DNA from: JBBROS01 sp965213855
GTDB lineage: Bacteria; Pseudomonadota; Alphaproteobacteria; Acetobacterales; Acetobacteraceae
DNA length: 64,000 bases
Assembly (NCBI GenBank): GCA_965213855.1
Contig: CBDCAA010000008.1
Location: 868,001 to 932,000 of the forward strand
Direction of reading: 5' to 3'
The notes below the pieces were generated by a model. That model was not told the DNA's origin, did no database searches, and worked only from the letters and a program-made list of their open reading frames with translations. Position numbers and translations under genes: made by a program. Shown here piece after piece: positions 1 through 8,810 of this stretch (within the stretch, counting starts at the first letter, position 1; every line of letters starts with the position of its first letter).

Positions 1-341
1 ATGTGCGCGCGGAAGCTCTCTTGCTGCACCGGCCGCGGCGCCTTGTCGTAGAAGTAGTCGAGGCCGCTCTCGCCGATGCCGATCACCCTTCGGTGCCGCG
101 TCATGCCGGCGAGCGTCTCGGGCGTGGGCACCGGCTCCTCGGCGGCATTGTGCGGATGGACGCCCACGGTGCACCACACGTTCGGCAGCTTCGCCGTGAG
201 TTCGAGCAGGCTGCGGGCCTGGCCGAGCCGGGTGGAGATGGACACCATCTCGCCCACCCCGGCCTCCGCAGCCCGGGCGACGAGGCCCGCGCGCTCCTCG
301 GCCGGGAACATGTCGAGGTGACAGTGCGAATCGATCAACAT
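1..341 (-). CDS. tatD: TatD-family metal-dependent DNase, 3' end outside the window
   Basis: This is the N-terminal 113 or so residues of a TatD-type hydrolase, a TIM-barrel metalloenzyme acting as a 3'-5' exonuclease or quality-control DNase. The protein opens MLIDSHCHLDMF, which holds the D-x-H-x-H metal ligands. Further on it has GVHPHNA and IGIGESGLDYFYD, both family hallmarks. The ATG at 341 lies 7 bp beyond the metG stop codon. The order metG-tatD after holB and tmk is a common bacterial arrangement, so the genes are probably co-transcribed. The gene runs off the window edge, so the C-terminal metal ligands cannot be checked. Confidence 0.93.
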   Translation of the reverse strand, partial: MLIDSHCHLDMFPAEERAGLVARAAEAGVGEMVSISTRLGQARSLLELTAKLPNVWCTVGVHPHNAAEEPVPTPETLAGMTRHRRVIGIGESGLDYFYDKAPRPVQQESFRAH

Positions 342-348
342 CAGCAGT

Positions 349-1887
349 TCAGGCGACGGCTTCGACGTAGCGCGGGAACACGCCAGAGGGTGCGGGCAGG
401 GTAATTCCACCCGGCAAGGCGCGCGTCAGGCTGGCAAGGTCGCGCTGGTCGGGCGGGACGCCGAGCTGGTCGAGCATCGCCGCCATGCTGCCGGGCATCA
501 CCGGCTGCAGCACGGTCGCCACGGGCCGGAGCACATCCACCAGCACACGCAGCACGGCCGCCATCCGCGCCGGGTCGGTCTTGCGCAACGCCCACGGCGC
601 CTGCCTGTCGATGTAGCTATTGGCGGCCCGGATCACGCGCCAGACCTCCTCGATCGCGTCGCCGAGGGCCAGTCGGTCCATCAGCGGACGCAGCGCGGCC
701 GGGAGCGCACCGGCCGCGGCCAGGAGTGCCGCGTCGTCCTCCGTCGATGGCCCGGCCTCGGGGAGGACACCGCCGAGGTTCTTGGCCACCTGGGACAGGG
801 TCCGTTGCGCCAGGTTGCCAAGGTCGTTCGCCAACTCACTGTTCATGCGGCGGATCAATGCGGCGTCGCTGAAGTCGCCGTCATTGCCAAGCGGCACCTC
901 ACGCAGCAGGAAGAAGCGCAGCGGATCGAGGCCGTAGCGCGCCACCAGGTCACCGGGAGCGGTCACATTGCCCAGCGACTTGCTCATCTTCTCGCCGTGG
1001 ACGGTCCACCACCCGGTCGCGAACACGGCATGGGGCGGAGCCATGCCGGCCGCCATCAGGAACGCGGGCCAATACACCGCGTGGAAGCGGATGATGTCCT
1101 TGCCGACCAGGTGCACGGTCGCGGGCCAAAACCGCCACAGGTCGGCCGTCTCGTCCGGATAGCCCAGCGCGGTCAGGTAGTTGGTGAGCGCGTCGAGCCA
1201 GACATACATGACGTGGGCCGGGTCGTTCGGCACCGGCACGCCCCAGCGGAAGCTGGTGCGGCTGACGGACAGGTCATTGAGCCCGCCGCGGACGAAGCTC
1301 ATGACCTCGTTGCGGCGCCCGGCGGGCATGACGGTCTCGGGCACGCTCTCATACAAAGCGAGCAGACGGTCCTGCCAGGCCGACAGCCGGAAGAAGTAGG
1401 ACGGCTCGGTCACCCACTCGACCGGCGCGCCCGTGGCCGGGGCGTAGCGCGTGCCGTCCGGATCGAGCGCGGTCTCATCCTCGTTGTAGAACGCCTCGTC
1501 GCGGACGGCATACCAGCCTTCATACTGGCCGAGGTAGATCTCCCCGCGCTCGACCAGGCGCAGCCACAGTGCCTGGCAGGCGGCGTAGTGGCGCGGCTCG
1601 GTCGTGCGGATGAACTGGTCGTTCGACAAGCCCATCAGCGGGCCCATCGCGCGGAACTCGGCCGACACCTGGTCCGTGAACGCCTGCGGGTCGAGCCCGG
1701 CATCCCGCGCCGCCTTCTCCACCTTCTGCCCGTGCTCGTCCGTCCCGGTCAGGAACAGGACGTCGAACCCATCCAGGCGCTTCCAGCGCGCGACGACGTC
1801 TGCCGCGACCGAGGTGCTGGCGTGCCCGATATGCGGCGCACCGTTCACATAGAAGATCGGGGTCGTCACGTAATACGTTGGCTTCAT
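349..1887 (-). CDS. metG: Methionyl-tRNA synthetase
   Basis: This cytoplasmic class I aminoacyl-tRNA synthetase charges tRNA-Met. It is 512 aa starting MKPTYYVTTPIFYVNG. The HIGH signature sits at about residues 19-22, in APHIGHAS, and the KMSKS signature in HGEKMSKSLGN in the second half. The length fits the short form without the C-terminal tRNA-binding (EMAP-like) domain. The CxxC zinc-knuckle cysteines of the E. coli type are not seen, as expected for this class. The ATG at 1887 overlaps the holB stop in an ATGA arrangement, which argues for translational coupling and against the longer upstream reading frame. Confidence 0.97.
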   Translation of the reverse strand: MKPTYYVTTPIFYVNGAPHIGHASTSVAADVVARWKRLDGFDVLFLTGTDEHGQKVEKAARDAGLDPQAFTDQVSAEFRAMGPLMGLSNDQFIRTTEPRHYAACQALWLRLVERGEIYLGQYEGWYAVRDEAFYNEDETALDPDGTRYAPATGAPVEWVTEPSYFFRLSAWQDRLLALYESVPETVMPAGRRNEVMSFVRGGLNDLSVSRTSFRWGVPVPNDPAHVMYVWLDALTNYLTALGYPDETADLWRFWPATVHLVGKDIIRFHAVYWPAFLMAAGMAPPHAVFATGWWTVHGEKMSKSLGNVTAPGDLVARYGLDPLRFFLLREVPLGNDGDFSDAALIRRMNSELANDLGNLAQRTLSQVAKNLGGVLPEAGPSTEDDAALLAAAGALPAALRPLMDRLALGDAIEEVWRVIRAANSYIDRQAPWALRKTDPARMAAVLRVLVDVLRPVATVLQPVMPGSMAAMLDQLGVPPDQRDLASLTRALPGGITLPAPSGVFPRYVEAVA

Positions 1888-2855
1888 GGTCGGCTCAGCA
1901 GCTCCAACCCGGAGATGACGGCGGATCGCTGGTCCAGGTTGAACCGCTCCGTCTCCATCTTCAGGCGGCCCAGCGCGTGCCACACTTCGCTCCATTCCGC
2001 CAGGGGCGCGGCCTCGCTCGCCGGCGCCGAACGTGCCGCCGTGCGAACCAACTGCCCCAGCCCAGCCTGGAGCAGCGTCATGAACGTGCCGAAGCCGGTG
2101 TCCGTCTTCGTCGCGCGGTCCGCGACGTCGTGCATCCGCGCCATCCCGATCCGCGGCAGCTCGGCCAGCACCTGGTCAACCAGGGCCGACACCGCAAGCG
2201 ACCCCTCCCCGGCCAGCATCACCGCCCGGCCCGGCGAGCCCTCGGCGATCGCGCCCAGCCGCCCGCGCTCCTCCTCGTCCATCTCCGGCAGCAGCGGGGC
2301 CAATGCAGCCGCCATCGCGTCAGGCGGCAACGGGGCGAGCTGCACGCGGCGGCACCGGCTGCGGATCGTCGGCAGCAGGCGCCCGGGCGCGTCGGCGGTC
2401 AGGAACAGGATGCCTCGTCGGGACGGCTCCTCCAGGACCTTCAGTAGCGCGTTGGCGGCGTTCGGGTTCATATCCTCCGCCCCGTCAATGACCACCACGC
2501 GCCACCCAGCCTCTGCCGCCGTCAGGTGCATGAAGGCGCCGATCGCCCGGGTCTGCTCGACCGCGATCACCGACTTCAGCTTCTTCGTCTTCTCGTTCAG
2601 TTCGAGACCGATCGACAGCACGTCCGCATGGCTGCCAGCGGCGATGCGGCGGAACACGGGGTTGGCCGGGTCGTTCGGCCGCGACGGCGACAGCAGCCGG
2701 CGCGCCAGCCGCCAGGCCAGTGTCGCCTTGCCGACGCCGGCCGGCCCGGTCAACAGCCAGGCATGGTGCATCCGCCCCGCCGCGACCGCGTCCTCGAACG
2801 TCGCCTCCGCCGCCTCGTGGCCGAACAGTGCCGGATTGGCCCGTGGCTCAAGCAT
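1884..2855 (-). CDS. holB: DNA polymerase III subunit delta'
   Basis: This is the delta' subunit of the replicative clamp loader, 323 aa from the ATG at 2855 (MLEPRANPALFGHEAA). It has the AAA+ fold of the family: a P-loop-like GPAGVGKAT near residue 40, the FGHEAA start typical of delta', and a late sensor motif in EEPSRRGILFLT. The codon at 2855 is preferred over an upstream frame opening because it leaves only an 8-bp overlap with tmk. The gene ends in an ATGA overlap with metG. The tmk-holB-metG-tatD string is a well-known conserved operon. Confidence 0.94.
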   Translation of the reverse strand: MLEPRANPALFGHEAAEATFEDAVAAGRMHHAWLLTGPAGVGKATLAWRLARRLLSPSRPNDPANPVFRRIAAGSHADVLSIGLELNEKTKKLKSVIAVEQTRAIGAFMHLTAAEAGWRVVVIDGAEDMNPNAANALLKVLEEPSRRGILFLTADAPGRLLPTIRSRCRRVQLAPLPPDAMAAALAPLLPEMDEEERGRLGAIAEGSPGRAVMLAGEGSLAVSALVDQVLAELPRIGMARMHDVADRATKTDTGFGTFMTLLQAGLGQLVRTAARSAPASEAAPLAEWSEVWHALGRLKMETERFNLDQRSAVISGLELLSRP

Positions 2856-3480
2856 GCAGGCACGCATCCAGGACCGCACCCAGGACCGCGGCGTGCACAA
2901 ACTCTGGCTCACCATTCCCGTCGATCAGCCGGCACCGCTCCGGGTTCGCCGCCGCGATCTCGGCGAACCCGGCCGCCACGCGCGCGTGGAACGCCGCATC
3001 CTCCCGCTCATACCGGTCCAGTCCCTGATGCCGGCCTGCCATCCGAGCCGCCGCGGCCGCGGGACTGACGGCCAGCACCAGCGTCAGATCCGGCAGGCGC
3101 GGCAGCAGGCGGGTGAGCCCGTCGATCAAACCCCGGTCCGCCCCCTGACCGAATCCCTGGTAGGCCATGGTGCTGTCCGCGAACCGGTCGCAGACGACGG
3201 TCATGCCGGCCGCGAGCGCCGGCACCACCGTCCGGGCCAGATGCTCCGCCCGCGCGGCGAAGTGCAGATGGGTCTCAGCCGCCGCCGACCAGCGCTGCAC
3301 GCCGCCCAGCAGCATCGCCCGCAGCGCTTCCGCGCCCGGCGATCCGCCCGGCTCCCGCGTCAGCAGCACGGGCTGCCCGGCGCAGGCCAGTGCCCGGGCC
3401 AGCAGCCGTGCCTGCGTGCTCTTGCCCGCCCCCTCGCCCCCTTCGAGCGTGATGAACCGCCCGGACCCCGTCGCCCTCAC
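2848..3480 (-). CDS. tmk: Thymidylate kinase
   Basis: This enzyme phosphorylates dTMP to dTDP for dTTP synthesis. It is 210 aa and starts at a GTG at 3480 whose first bases overlap the stop of the upstream carboxypeptidase (GTGA). The P-loop is FITLEGGEGAGKSTQ near residues 7-21. The DR(F/Y) nucleoside site appears as VCDRFADSTMAYQG, followed by a lid-like segment containing LDRYERED. The long open frame upstream of 3480 is an antisense/out-of-frame shadow of the carboxypeptidase gene and is not part of this protein. Confidence 0.95.
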   Translation of the reverse strand: MRATGSGRFITLEGGEGAGKSTQARLLARALACAGQPVLLTREPGGSPGAEALRAMLLGGVQRWSAAAETHLHFAARAEHLARTVVPALAAGMTVVCDRFADSTMAYQGFGQGADRGLIDGLTRLLPRLPDLTLVLAVSPAAAAARMAGRHQGLDRYEREDAAFHARVAAGFAEIAAANPERCRLIDGNGEPEFVHAAVLGAVLDACLHA

Positions 3481-4682
3481 CCGCCGGTGACGTAGCGCGA
3501 CAATACCGCGACCGCCCGGCCGGGCAGGCCCAGTCGGTCCACGTCGGCCCCGGCCAGCAACGGCATCTCCATCGACGGCACGCCCTGGCCCGACACGGTC
3601 AGCTTGCCCAGCATATCGCCGCGGCTGATCGGCGCCGGCACCGGGCTCGGGTATTCGATCGCGATCCGCGCGCTCTTGCGCCAGCCCCGCGGCATCGTCA
3701 TCACCACGTCGCGCCCACCGACCAGCGGCACGGTCTGGTGATTGCCAAGCCAAACCTTCGCGTTCTCCACCGTGTCGCCGGCGGTAAACAGGGTCACGTT
3801 CTCGAACTCGCTGAACGACCATTCGAGCAGGCGCTCGCTCTCCTCGGCGCGCTGGTGCATCGATGTCATGCCGTTCGCGACCACGATCACGCGGCGCCCG
3901 GCCCGCTGCGCGCTCGCGACCAGCCCGAACCCGCCCTCGTCCGTGTGACCTGTCTTCAGCCCGTCCGCCAGGCCTTTCTGGACCAGGGGATTGCGGTTCT
4001 GCTGGAGGATGTTGTTGTAAGTGTATGATTTTACGTTGTCGTATTTGTAGTATTCCGGGAAGTCCGTGATCAGTCGGCGGGCGATGGTGGCGATGTCGCG
4101 GCACGACATGCGCTGTGCCGGGTCGGGCCAGCCGGTGCAGTTGCGGAAGCTCGCGGCCTGCAGCCCGAACTCCTTCGCCTTCGCGTTCATCTGCTCGACG
4201 AACTCGTTTTCGGACCCGGCGATCGCTTCGGCCAGCACGATGCAGGCGTCGTTGCCCGACTGCACGATCATACCCAGGATCAGGTTCTCGACGCTGACGG
4301 AGCCGTTCAGGGGCACGAACATCTTCGACCCCTGCATGCGCCAGGCCTTTTCGCTGACGGGCAGTTGCTGGTCGAGCGTCAGCCGCCCGGCCTTGAGCTG
4401 GCTGTAGACGAGGTAGGCCGTCATCAGCTTCGTCATGGACGATGGCGGCATCGCCGCATCGCCGTCCTTGTTGAGCAACTGGGCGCCGGTGTTGAAATCG
4501 ACGATCAGCGCCCACTTCGCCGCGCTGTCGATCGGGCCGAGCGGAGTCTCGGCCGGGCTGCCGACCGGCACGGGCGGGGTGGGGCTGGAACCGCGGTGCG
4601 GTCGCCTGCCGGCCTGGGCCAACGCGGGCGAGGCCCAGGCGGCAGGAGCGGCGGCCAGCAACAGGCGGCGGTTCAGAACCAT
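3477..4682 (-). CDS. D-alanyl-D-alanine carboxypeptidase (PBP5/DacA type)
   Basis: This is a low-molecular-weight penicillin-binding protein that trims peptidoglycan pentapeptides in the periplasm. It is 401 aa with an N-terminal signal peptide (MVLNRRLLLAAAPAAWASPALAQA). The three active-site motifs are visible: SxxK as S82-M-T-K85, SxN as S142-G-N144, and KTG in GLKTGHTDEGG. A C-terminal beta domain follows. The ATG at 4682 is chosen because the signal peptide begins there. It lies 13 bp past the rlpA stop, and the gene overlaps tmk by 3 bp, so the block reads as one operon from mltB to tatD. Confidence 0.95.
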   Translation of the reverse strand: MVLNRRLLLAAAPAAWASPALAQAGRRPHRGSSPTPPVPVGSPAETPLGPIDSAAKWALIVDFNTGAQLLNKDGDAAMPPSSMTKLMTAYLVYSQLKAGRLTLDQQLPVSEKAWRMQGSKMFVPLNGSVSVENLILGMIVQSGNDACIVLAEAIAGSENEFVEQMNAKAKEFGLQAASFRNCTGWPDPAQRMSCRDIATIARRLITDFPEYYKYDNVKSYTYNNILQQNRNPLVQKGLADGLKTGHTDEGGFGLVASAQRAGRRVIVVANGMTSMHQRAEESERLLEWSFSEFENVTLFTAGDTVENAKVWLGNHQTVPLVGGRDVVMTMPRGWRKSARIAIEYPSPVPAPISRGDMLGKLTVSGQGVPSMEMPLLAGADVDRLGLPGRAVAVLSRYVTGG

Positions 4683-4695
4683 GCAACGACTCCGA

Positions 4696-5634
4696 TCATT
4701 CGACCACGATCCGCGCATCCGATACCCCTGCGCGCAACGCCTGGTCCAGCGCCATATCGGCGGCCACGACACCCTGGAACGGCCCGGCAACGACCGAGTA
4801 GCGGTCCGACCGCCCCTCCCGCTCATGCGCCACGTGCGCGCCGATCCCCGACAGTTGCGCCGCGACCTGGCGCGCATACTCCATCCGCCCGAAGGTCCCG
4901 GCCCGGATCAGCAGTTCCGTGGGCGCCACAGGCACGCGCAGGACCGTCTCGGGCAGCCGCTCCGGCACGAACGCGGCGCCGGCCGGGTCGCCGATCGTCG
5001 CCGCCTGCGCGCCGGCGACGCGCGGCCCGCGTGCGGACTGGCCCACCCCCGGCGGCGGCGCCAGGGCCTCGGCCGTCACAACCCCGCGCGGCGCGGCGCT
5101 CACGGCCAGAGTCGGACCGCCCCGAAGCGCATCACGCACCGCCTCGCTCATGCCCTCGTCCACCTCGACCCGCACCGGTGCGGCCGCCCCGGGCGCGACG
5201 CCCAGCAATTCGCCAACCCGGCGCGACAGGCCGATCAGCCGCCCCGGCCGCCCCGGCCCGCGGTCGTTGACCCGCAATTGCACCTGCAGCCCGTTGTCGA
5301 GGTTCGTGACCCGGGCGATCGCCGGAAGCTGCAAGGTCGGGTGCGCGGCCACGAGCGCCGACGGATCGAATGCTTCTCCGTCGGCGGTTTGCCCGCGCCG
5401 GTCGGGCAAGATCGCGGCGAGACCGGTCGCCACGTAGTGGAAGTCCTCACGTGGGTAGAACCAGACGCCACCAGCCTGGTAGCTGGCGCCGACGACGTAA
5501 TGCGGAGCCGGGGGCACGGCAGGAGCGCGGCGCAGACACCCGGCGGCCGCCGTCGCGACTAGCGCCATCGCCAGCGCTCGGGCGGCGAACGGTCGAGCCG
5601 CGCGCAATCGGGCCTCGAGCAAGCCGGGACGCAT
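4696..5634 (-). CDS. rlpA: RlpA-family lipoprotein with C-terminal SPOR domain
   Basis: This 312-aa protein is predicted to be an outer-membrane lipoprotein: a hydrophobic leader ends in a lipobox-like AAGC at about residue 33. A double-psi beta-barrel RlpA domain follows, with recognisable segments ASYQAGGVWFYPRED, LPAIARVTNLDNG and VNDRGPGRPGRLIGLSRR. The last 70 or so residues resemble a SPOR domain, which binds denuded septal glycan. RlpA proteins are septal lytic transglycosylases in some bacteria. Its ATG overlaps the mltB stop (TGATG), so it is probably translated together with the other murein enzymes here. Confidence 0.88.
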   Translation of the reverse strand: MRPGLLEARLRAARPFAARALAMALVATAAAGCLRRAPAVPPAPHYVVGASYQAGGVWFYPREDFHYVATGLAAILPDRRGQTADGEAFDPSALVAAHPTLQLPAIARVTNLDNGLQVQLRVNDRGPGRPGRLIGLSRRVGELLGVAPGAAAPVRVEVDEGMSEAVRDALRGGPTLAVSAAPRGVVTAEALAPPPGVGQSARGPRVAGAQAATIGDPAGAAFVPERLPETVLRVPVAPTELLIRAGTFGRMEYARQVAAQLSGIGAHVAHEREGRSDRYSVVAGPFQGVVAADMALDQALRAGVSDARIVVE

Positions 5635-6611
5635 CAGCCCGCAGCGTCGCCCAGCAGACCGACGGCGATGGCGTAGAAGTCCGACGGGTTATAGCGCCGG
5701 ATCGCCCCGAAATTCGCATAGACCATGTAGCCCTGGCCCGGCTCCGCGCCGTCCGGCAGCACCAGCCCGCCCACCGGGTCCGGCCGGCTGAACGCGGCGC
5801 CGTCGTCGCGCGTGACGCCCAGGCGCGTCCACTCGCCCAATGTGCGCCGGTTCTCACGCCCGGCCGCGGCCGGGTTGAAGTTCGGTGGCACGCGCACCGG
5901 TTGCCCCCAGGGCTCGCCTCGGCGCCACCCGCTTTTCGCAAGGTAGTTGCCGATCGAGCCGAACACGTCCGCCCGGCTGTCCCAGATGTCGCGGCGGCCG
6001 TCGCCGTCGAAGTCCACCGCATATTGCAGGTAGCTGCTGGGCATGAACTGCGGCTGCCCCATAGCGCCGGCATAGCCGCTGGTCGCCTTGGCGGGCGGCA
6101 CGTCGCCCGCGTCCAGGATGCGCAGCGCGTTCATCAGCTCCTTGCGGAAATAGCTGGCCCGGCGCCCCTCCCAGGCCAGCGTGGAGAGCGCCTCGACCAA
6201 CCGGTAGTTGCCCTTGTTGACGCCGAACGCGCTCTCGATCCCCCAGATGCCGAGGATGATGCGCGCGCTGACGCCGTAGGTCGCCTCCGCCCGCTCGAGC
6301 AGCGGCCGCTCCTGTTGGAAGTTGTCCCGCGCGGCCTGCAGCCGTGCGGGCGGAAGCACGCGGGAAAGGTATTGCGGCCAGGTCAGCGTGAACTCCGGCT
6401 GCTTCCGGTCCAGTTCGATGATGTGCTGATTGGGCCCTATGCCGGCGAACGCCGCCGCCAAGGTCGCGTCGCGGATGCCGGCCCGCCGCGCCTCCGCCTT
6501 CACTCCGGCGACGAACGCCTCGAATCGCTCCTCCCCCTGCGCCCAGGCCGGCCTCGCCATCGTGGCGGCCGCACCAGCCGCACCCATCAGACTCGTCCGT
6601 CGTGTCATCAT
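5634..6611 (-). CDS. mltB: Lytic murein transglycosylase (MltB family)
   Basis: This protein cleaves peptidoglycan glycan strands with 1,6-anhydro product formation. It is 325 aa from the ATG at 6611. The leader MMTRRTSLMGAAG looks Tat-like (TRRTSLMG). The catalytic region is RIILGIWGIESAFG, with the Glu of GIES, and the family motif YAGAMGQPQFMPSSYLQYAVDFDGDGRRDIW follows. The C-terminus (YNPSDFYAIAVGLLGD) is typical of MltB. The upstream GTG at 6629 is possible, but the ATG pair gives the cleaner leader. It is the first gene of the cell-wall operon. Confidence 0.92.
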   Translation of the reverse strand: MMTRRTSLMGAAGAAATMARPAWAQGEERFEAFVAGVKAEARRAGIRDATLAAAFAGIGPNQHIIELDRKQPEFTLTWPQYLSRVLPPARLQAARDNFQQERPLLERAEATYGVSARIILGIWGIESAFGVNKGNYRLVEALSTLAWEGRRASYFRKELMNALRILDAGDVPPAKATSGYAGAMGQPQFMPSSYLQYAVDFDGDGRRDIWDSRADVFGSIGNYLAKSGWRRGEPWGQPVRVPPNFNPAAAGRENRRTLGEWTRLGVTRDDGAAFSRPDPVGGLVLPDGAEPGQGYMVYANFGAIRRYNPSDFYAIAVGLLGDAAG

Positions 6612-6730
6612 CCCGCCGATGTGCCACACCCTGCCCCACCCAACAACGTCGCCCGCCCCAGCGACGCCGAGCCTTGGCCTACGGTGTGAAATCAGCCAAC
6701 GTCGTGTCCAAAGGATAGGGAAACGTCGCG

Positions 6731-8128
6731 ATGGGGATCACCCACGAGCTGTCGGCCTTCACCGCCGCGATTCGGCTTCCCGCGTTGCCGCCTGAGCTCG
6801 TCGCCCGCGCCCGCCTGCTGCTGCTCGACCTGGCTGGCAACATCGTCCGCGCCCGGCATGACGCCGAGAGCACGCCCGCCCTGCTTGCCGCCACCCGCGC
6901 CCTGGGCCTCGCCGCAGGCAACAGCGCCGTCTTCGGCGATACCGCGCGCTATACCCCGGCCGGCGCCGCCTTCCTCAACGGCGCGCTCGCCCATTCGCTC
7001 GACTTCGACGACACCCATGCCGAGGCGTCGCTGCACCCCGGGGCACCGGTCATTCCGGCCGCGCTTGCCGCAGGCGAGATGGTGGGCGCATCCGGCGCCG
7101 ACGTGCTGGCGGCGATCGTCGCCGGGTATGAGGTGACGTGCCGGGTCGCTCTCGCATTACCAGCGGGCGCGCACTATCAGCGCGGCTTCCACCCGACGGC
7201 GACGTGCGGAGCGTTCGGCGCCGCTGCGGCGGCCGCGCGCGTGCTTGGGCTGGACGCTGCGGCCGTCGCCGACGCGCTCGGTATCGCGCTCAGCCAGTCG
7301 GCCGGCAGCCTGCAGTTCCTTGCCAATGGCGCCTGGACCAAGCGGTTCCAAGTCGGGTGGTCCGCGATGGCCGGGCTTGCCGCCGCCACCTTGGCCCGCG
7401 AAGGGTTCAAGGGCGCCGCCGACGCGCTCGAGGGCAAGCAGGGCTTCCTCCGCGCCTACGCCCCAGACCCGGTCCCGGCGCGCGCCATCCAGGGCCTTGG
7501 CACCGAGTGGGAGCTGATGCGGACGGCGCTGAAACCCTATCCCTCCTGCCGCTATGGCCATGCCGGTATCGATGCAGCACTCGCCCTGCGGTCCGATCTG
7601 ACCCTGCGGCCCGAGGAGATCGACCACGTGACGCTCGGCCTGCCGCAAAGCGGCATGCTTCTGGTCGGCGCACCCGCCGACAAGAAGTCCGATCCGCGCA
7701 ACATCGTCGACGGCCAGTTCAGCGGGCCGTTCGTCATCGCCGTGGCGCTCGTCACCGGCAAGATGGGTTGGGACAGCTATGCCCTGCTCGATGACCCGGT
7801 CGTCCGCGCGATGCTGCCGCGGATCGTCTGCCAACCCGACGCCGACGCGCAGGCTGCGTTCCCCGAGAACATGGCCGCCAAGCTTACGCTCTATGCAAGA
7901 GGGCAAACGCACGTCCGAATGGTGATTGTGCCGAAAGGGGAACCGGACAATTTCCTGGCCGATAGCGAGGTGCGTGCCAAGTTCTCGGATCTCGCCACGC
8001 CTGTGCTCGGGACCGATCGCACGGCGACACTGGCAGACGCACTACTCGCAATCGATCGTGCAGCCAACCTCGGCAGCATCATGCGGCACGTAGCCCCATC
8101 GGTCGGAGCACGCCTGGCTGGCAATTAA
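6731..8128 (+). CDS. MmgE/PrpD family protein
   Basis: This 465-aa cytoplasmic enzyme belongs to the MmgE/PrpD superfamily, whose members include 2-methylcitrate dehydratase, cis-aconitate decarboxylase and epimerases. Family hallmarks are LLLDLAGNIVRAR near the N-terminus, AHSLDFDDTHAEASLHPG (the His-Asp-Asp active-site stretch), GFHPTATCGAFGAAAAAARVLGLD and KPYPSCRYGHAGIDAALAL. The start at 6731 follows AAGGATAGGGAAA, a fair ribosome binding site. No prpB/prpC genes are nearby, so the propionate pathway is not implied and the substrate is unknown. Confidence 0.9.
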   Translation: MGITHELSAFTAAIRLPALPPELVARARLLLLDLAGNIVRARHDAESTPALLAATRALGLAAGNSAVFGDTARYTPAGAAFLNGALAHSLDFDDTHAEASLHPGAPVIPAALAAGEMVGASGADVLAAIVAGYEVTCRVALALPAGAHYQRGFHPTATCGAFGAAAAAARVLGLDAAAVADALGIALSQSAGSLQFLANGAWTKRFQVGWSAMAGLAAATLAREGFKGAADALEGKQGFLRAYAPDPVPARAIQGLGTEWELMRTALKPYPSCRYGHAGIDAALALRSDLTLRPEEIDHVTLGLPQSGMLLVGAPADKKSDPRNIVDGQFSGPFVIAVALVTGKMGWDSYALLDDPVVRAMLPRIVCQPDADAQAAFPENMAAKLTLYARGQTHVRMVIVPKGEPDNFLADSEVRAKFSDLATPVLGTDRTATLADALLAIDRAANLGSIMRHVAPSVGARLAGN

Positions 8129-8175
8129 CGTGTATTCACACCCATGGCGTGTAGGACGGAGGTCTTAAACCGCAA

Positions 8176-8616
8176 TTAGACGGTCTGAACGACCGTTTCG
8201 GTCGGCTCGCCCCGGGCGGCCTTCGCGGCGAACTGGGCGGAAAGCTCGTATGCGTCGGCCAGGAGCGTCAGGCGTGCGGTATCCGGCAGCTTCCGGAACG
8301 CGGTCAGCAGCAACGTTTCCTCGTTCGACGGGTCCGCAACGGTGGCCGCGTCGGTCTCGAGCAGCGTGCCGACCTGCACGCCCAGCGCCTGCGCCAACTT
8401 GATCAGCCGGGAGGTTTCGGGGAAACAAGTGCCCCAAATCCACGCGTGGACAGCCACCCTGGACACGTCCATCGTCCGCGCAAGGCTGGCCTGGGTAATT
8501 CCGCGCTCGCTCATGATGCGGGCGAGATTGTGCCGGAAGCGATCCCGCGACGGATCGGATCGACCCTTCGTCTCGTTCGGCCATCCCTGCAAGGCCAATG
8601 ACTGCCGGTCCACCAT
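8176..8616 (-). CDS. XRE-family transcriptional regulator
   Basis: This 146-aa DNA-binding protein has a lambda-repressor-like helix-turn-helix at about residues 28-82: HNLARIMSERGITQASLARTMD, then VSRVAVHAWIWG, then PETSRLIKLAQALGV. The C-terminal half is helical, rich in Leu and Ala, and may mediate dimerisation. It is transcribed alone and converges with the MmgE/PrpD gene. The 194 bp upstream are distinctly AT-richer than the surroundings and probably hold its promoter. Its target is not evident from context. Confidence 0.85.
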   Translation of the reverse strand: MVDRQSLALQGWPNETKGRSDPSRDRFRHNLARIMSERGITQASLARTMDVSRVAVHAWIWGTCFPETSRLIKLAQALGVQVGTLLETDAATVADPSNEETLLLTAFRKLPDTARLTLLADAYELSAQFAAKAARGEPTETVVQTV

Positions 8617-8810
8617 GGCGAGCTCCTCAACTGCACACTTTGTCCGGGCAAGTCATTCCGCACTCGCCAAGATATCACTCTTCTCACCCAAATATCACGA
8701 TGGCGGCAACATTCAAACGTTAATCTGCCGATCATGTCCGTTTTCAGATTGAACCGTAACCGGAACAAAATTGCTAGCGCTCAGAGGTGTGGCGCTCGGT
8801 CCGCTCAGGC

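Noticed and set aside
805..3495. Very long open frame (896 codons) on the plus strand across metG, holB and tmk
   Set aside because: It is antisense to three well-supported genes, has an Arg/Pro-rich composition typical of shadow frames in GC-rich DNA, and no recognisable domain.
6731..8128. Assignment of the MmgE/PrpD protein as 2-methylcitrate dehydratase
   Set aside because: No methylcitrate synthase or lyase gene is nearby, and the superfamily covers several different reactions.
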